64,000 nucleotides of DNA from 39-52-133 sp035531075 (GTDB lineage: Bacteria; Pseudomonadota; Gammaproteobacteria; Burkholderiales; Gallionellaceae), in the NCBI GenBank assembly GCA_035531075.1, contig DATKTO010000029.1, positions 1 to 64,000 on the forward strand, given 5' to 3'. Shown piece after piece: positions 61,758 through 64,000 of this stretch. The position numbers and the translations under genes were made by a program. The first letter of the stretch is position 1. Every line of letters starts with the position of its first letter. The notes under the pieces are model-generated. The model made no database searches, had not been told where the DNA came from, and saw only the letters and a program-made list of their open reading frames with translations.

Positions 61758-62936
61758 ATGCTACGCCATTCGTTTGCGCTGTTGTTCTCTGCTGCATTGC
61801 TGCTTAATATAACTGCATGCAGCAAAACCGAAACGCCCAAAACCGGCAGCGCAAGCGATGAACTGGTCGTGCGCATAGGCGCTGCGGCCCCGTTGACAGG
61901 CCCGCAGGCGCACATCGGCAAGGATAACGAGAACGGCACACGCATGGCGATTGAAGATGCCAATGCCAAAGGCATCATGATCGCTGGTCGCAAGGCACGC
62001 TTTGAATTGCTGAGCGAAGACGACCAGACTGACCCCAAAACCGCAACCATCGTTGCGCAGAAACTGGTGGATGCAGGAGTGAATGGCGTCATCGGCCATC
62101 TTAATTCCGGCACCACCATCCCCGCTTCCAGAATTTACAACGACAACGGCATCGCGCAAATCTCCCCTTCTGCAACTGCAGTCAGTTACACCGCACAGGG
62201 CTTCAAGACCGCGTACCGCGTGATGGCCAACGATGGCCAGCAGGGCAAGGTGCTGGGCGAATTCGCAGTCAAAAAATTAAATGCAAAATCCATCGCCGTA
62301 ATTGATGATAAGACTTCCTACGGTCAAGGTTTAGCAAAAGAGTTCATCAAGTCCGCACAGGCACTGGGCGCCCAAATCGTCGCACATGAATACACAACCA
62401 ATCAGGCTGTGGACTTTAGCGCCGTACTTACTTCGATCAAAGGCAAGAAACCTGATTTGGTGTTTTTTGCTGGAATGGATCCACAAGGAGTACCTTTGGT
62501 AAAGCAGCTTAAATCTCTTGGGCTGACCGCTAAATTCATGATGGGCGATGGCGGCTATACGCCCAAGATGCCGGAGCTGGCAGGTGCTGCGGCGGACGGC
62601 ATGTATGCCTCGCTGCCCGGCGTGCCGCTGGACAAGATGCCGAATGGACGCGATTTTGCGCAGCGCTATGAAGCAAAATTCAAGCAGCCTATCCAGTTGT
62701 ATGCGCCCTATTGCTACGATGCGACCAACGTGATGATCGCCGCCATGCAAAAAGCCGGTTCGGCAGAGCCTGCGAAATATCTGCCGGAACTTGCGAAGAT
62801 CAGTCATGACGGCGTCACCGCCAAAATCGTATTCGATGACAAAGGCGACCTCAAGGGCGGCGCCATCACCCTGTATCAGGTGCAGCAAGGCAAGTGGGTA
62901 GCGCTTGAAACCATGGGCGGTTCAACGGCGCCTTGA
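61758..62936 (+). CDS. Branched-chain amino-acid ABC transporter substrate-binding lipoprotein
   Basis: A 392-residue LivK/J-type binding protein. A lipobox (LNITAC, Cys21) marks a lipoprotein start. The mature part begins VVRIGAAAPLTGPQAHIGKD and has ISPSATAVSYTAQGFKTAYRV and KKPDLVFFAGMDPQGVPLVKQL, the class signatures. RBS AGGGGAG lies 9 bases before ATG 61758. It is followed by a REP-like repeat and livH; ligand specificity (Leu/Ile/Val or other) cannot be read. Confidence 0.92.
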   Translation: MLRHSFALLFSAALLLNITACSKTETPKTGSASDELVVRIGAAAPLTGPQAHIGKDNENGTRMAIEDANAKGIMIAGRKARFELLSEDDQTDPKTATIVAQKLVDAGVNGVIGHLNSGTTIPASRIYNDNGIAQISPSATAVSYTAQGFKTAYRVMANDGQQGKVLGEFAVKKLNAKSIAVIDDKTSYGQGLAKEFIKSAQALGAQIVAHEYTTNQAVDFSAVLTSIKGKKPDLVFFAGMDPQGVPLVKQLKSLGLTAKFMMGDGGYTPKMPELAGAAADGMYASLPGVPLDKMPNGRDFAQRYEAKFKQPIQLYAPYCYDATNVMIAAMQKAGSAEPAKYLPELAKISHDGVTAKIVFDDKGDLKGGAITLYQVQQGKWVALETMGGSTAP

Positions 62937-62970
62937 TCAGCTTCTTATTAATTCAAAACGGTACATCAAC

Positions 62971-63014
62971 GTAGGGTGCGTCATACGCACCATGGTGCGC
63001 ACGGCGCACCCTAC
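62971..63014 (+). repeat. 44-bp REP-like palindrome, copy D
   Basis: Same sequence as copies B and C except the spacer near the fifteenth base. It lies between the binding-protein gene and livH, inside an expected operon, where its hairpin could lower downstream expression. Confidence 0.92.
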
Positions 63015-63050
63015 ATGATTTGTGTATCGCTTTTTTCTTTGTAAGCATCC

Positions 63051-63974
63051 ATGGAAATATTTTTACAGCAAATAATCAACGGTCTGGTACAGGGCAGCGT
63101 GTATGCGCTGGTCGCGCTTGGCTACACCATGGTTTACGGCATTCTCGGCCTGATTAACTTCGCTCACGGCGAGGTGGTGATGGTGGGCGCGATGGTTGCG
63201 CTGGCTGCGGTTCAGGTGCTGCTGGCTGCCGCGCTATCACCTGTGCTGGTGTTGCTGCTCAGCGTGATACTGGCAGTGGCAGTGTGCATGGCGCTGGGCT
63301 ACAGCATAGAGCGTATTGCCTATCGTCCCCTGCGCCATGCGCCGCGTCTGGCACCCTTGATCACTGCGATTGGCGTGTCCTTCGTGCTGCAGAATCTGGC
63401 GATGATCATCTGGGGCCGCGAATACCATTCCTTCCCGCAACTGCTGGCCAATGGCTCGCATAACATTGGCGGCGCAATCATCACCGAGGTGCAGATTGCA
63501 ATCGTGATTGTCGCCATGCTGGTGATGACAGGCTTGATGCTGCTGGTGCATCGCACCCGTCTCGGTCGCGCGATGCGTGCGGTAGCAGAAAACCAGACTG
63601 CGGCCAGCCTGATGGGCGTGAACATCAACAAAGTGATCTCCACCACCTTTATGCTGGGATCGGCACTGGCTGCCATTGCAGGCATCATGGTGAGCGCCAA
63701 CTATGGCGTGGTGCATTACTACATGGGCTTTATTCTGGGACTCAAGGCTTTCACTGCAGCCGTGCTTGGCGGGATCGGTAATCTACGGGGCGCGATGCTG
63801 GGCGGCGTGTTGCTGGGGCTGATCGAAAGCCTGGGTGCGGGCTATATCGGCGCGCTCACCGGCGGCATTCTGGGCAGCCATTATCAGGATGCCTTTGCCT
63901 TTATCGTGCTGATCACCGTGCTGGTGTTCCGCCCATCCGGCCTGCTGGGCGAAAGGGTGTCCGAACGTGCGTAA
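63051..63974 (+). CDS. livH: Branched-chain amino-acid ABC transporter permease LivH
   Basis: A 307-residue inner-membrane permease of the LivH type. It starts MEIFLQQIINGLVQGSVYALVALGYTMVYG and has the LINFAHGEVVMVGA block, about eight helices, and a coupling loop (RTRLGRAMRAVAENQTAASLMGVN). The rest of the transporter (LivM and ATPases) should follow past the window. ATG 63051 fits the family N-terminus, with no clear Shine-Dalgarno. Confidence 0.95.
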   Translation: MEIFLQQIINGLVQGSVYALVALGYTMVYGILGLINFAHGEVVMVGAMVALAAVQVLLAAALSPVLVLLLSVILAVAVCMALGYSIERIAYRPLRHAPRLAPLITAIGVSFVLQNLAMIIWGREYHSFPQLLANGSHNIGGAIITEVQIAIVIVAMLVMTGLMLLVHRTRLGRAMRAVAENQTAASLMGVNINKVISTTFMLGSALAAIAGIMVSANYGVVHYYMGFILGLKAFTAAVLGGIGNLRGAMLGGVLLGLIESLGAGYIGALTGGILGSHYQDAFAFIVLITVLVFRPSGLLGERVSERA

Positions 63975-64000
63975 AATTATCCAATATAAACATATCATTA

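Noticed and set aside
1..64000. CRISPR arrays, tRNA/rRNA genes, IS elements, prophage
   Set aside because: No regularly spaced repeats, cloverleaf-like sequences, transposases or integrases were noticed; a covariance-model scan would be decisive.

Overview
The window is about 64 kb of a Gram-negative chromosome, most likely a betaproteobacterium of the Nitrosomonadales type (Gallionellaceae or a related chemolithotroph). This placement is an inference from gene content: several c-type cytochromes, a flavocytochrome c sulfide dehydrogenase pair, a DUF3683-type FAD/Fe-S oxidoreductase, type II secretion genes, many PAS/hybrid kinases, and typical core genes (ispB, aroC, lgt, ilvD, rpmE, rlmJ). 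No prophage, CRISPR array, tRNA, rRNA or insertion sequence was seen. The coding density is that of ordinary chromosome with accessory patches.

Layout. 0.1-7 kb: an outer-membrane barrel protein, then gspC-gspD-gspE-gspF of a type II secretion system (no pseudopilin genes here). 7-10.3 kb: a three-gene surface-protease module made of a barrel protein with a C-terminal subtilase-propeptide-like domain, an S8 serine protease with a Gly-rich/Cys/hydrophobic/Arg C-terminal sorting tail, and a CPBP (glutamic-type) intramembrane protease whose start overlaps the protease stop. 10.3-16.2 kb: ispB, an MFS transporter, rpmE, a GT39 glycosyltransferase and aroC. 16.4-28.7 kb: a minus-strand signalling block of three hybrid histidine kinases and two substrate-binding proteins; the largest kinase carries a full HK-REC-HPt-REC-EAL relay. 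29-39.7 kb: an oxidoreductase, tatD, a b561/c-type cytochrome group, a TetR regulator, a DevBCA-like ABC exporter behind a near-consensus promoter with an overlapping inverted repeat, tcdA, corA and a histidine phosphatase.

39.7-44 kb: an EnvZ/OmpR- or Cpx-like two-component pair divergent from four small exported proteins, two of them His/Met-rich; a GTAAC-N5-GTAAC direct repeat lies between. 44-49.3 kb: thpR, a 1306-residue FAD/Fe-S oxidoreductase, a decayed DMT-transporter fragment and a small membrane protein. 49.6-54.2 kb: an exported protein resembling Bacillus-type transglutaminase, a 5'-truncated batD, a sigma-54-type promoter with upstream inverted repeats, and fccA-fccB. 54.3-64 kb: a CorC/HlyC-family protein, a PAS-GGDEF cyclase, lgt, rlmJ, ilvD, a Cys/His-rich exported protein, a cytochrome c, and the first two genes of a branched-chain amino-acid ABC transporter.

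A 44-bp palindromic repeat occurs four times (near 5.7, 10.3, 37.8 and 63.0 kb), each time between genes. The most unusual locus is the secretion/protease/sorting-protease module at 7-10.3 kb; next come the kinase block, the His/Met-rich operon, and the sigma-54-type signal upstream of fccAB.
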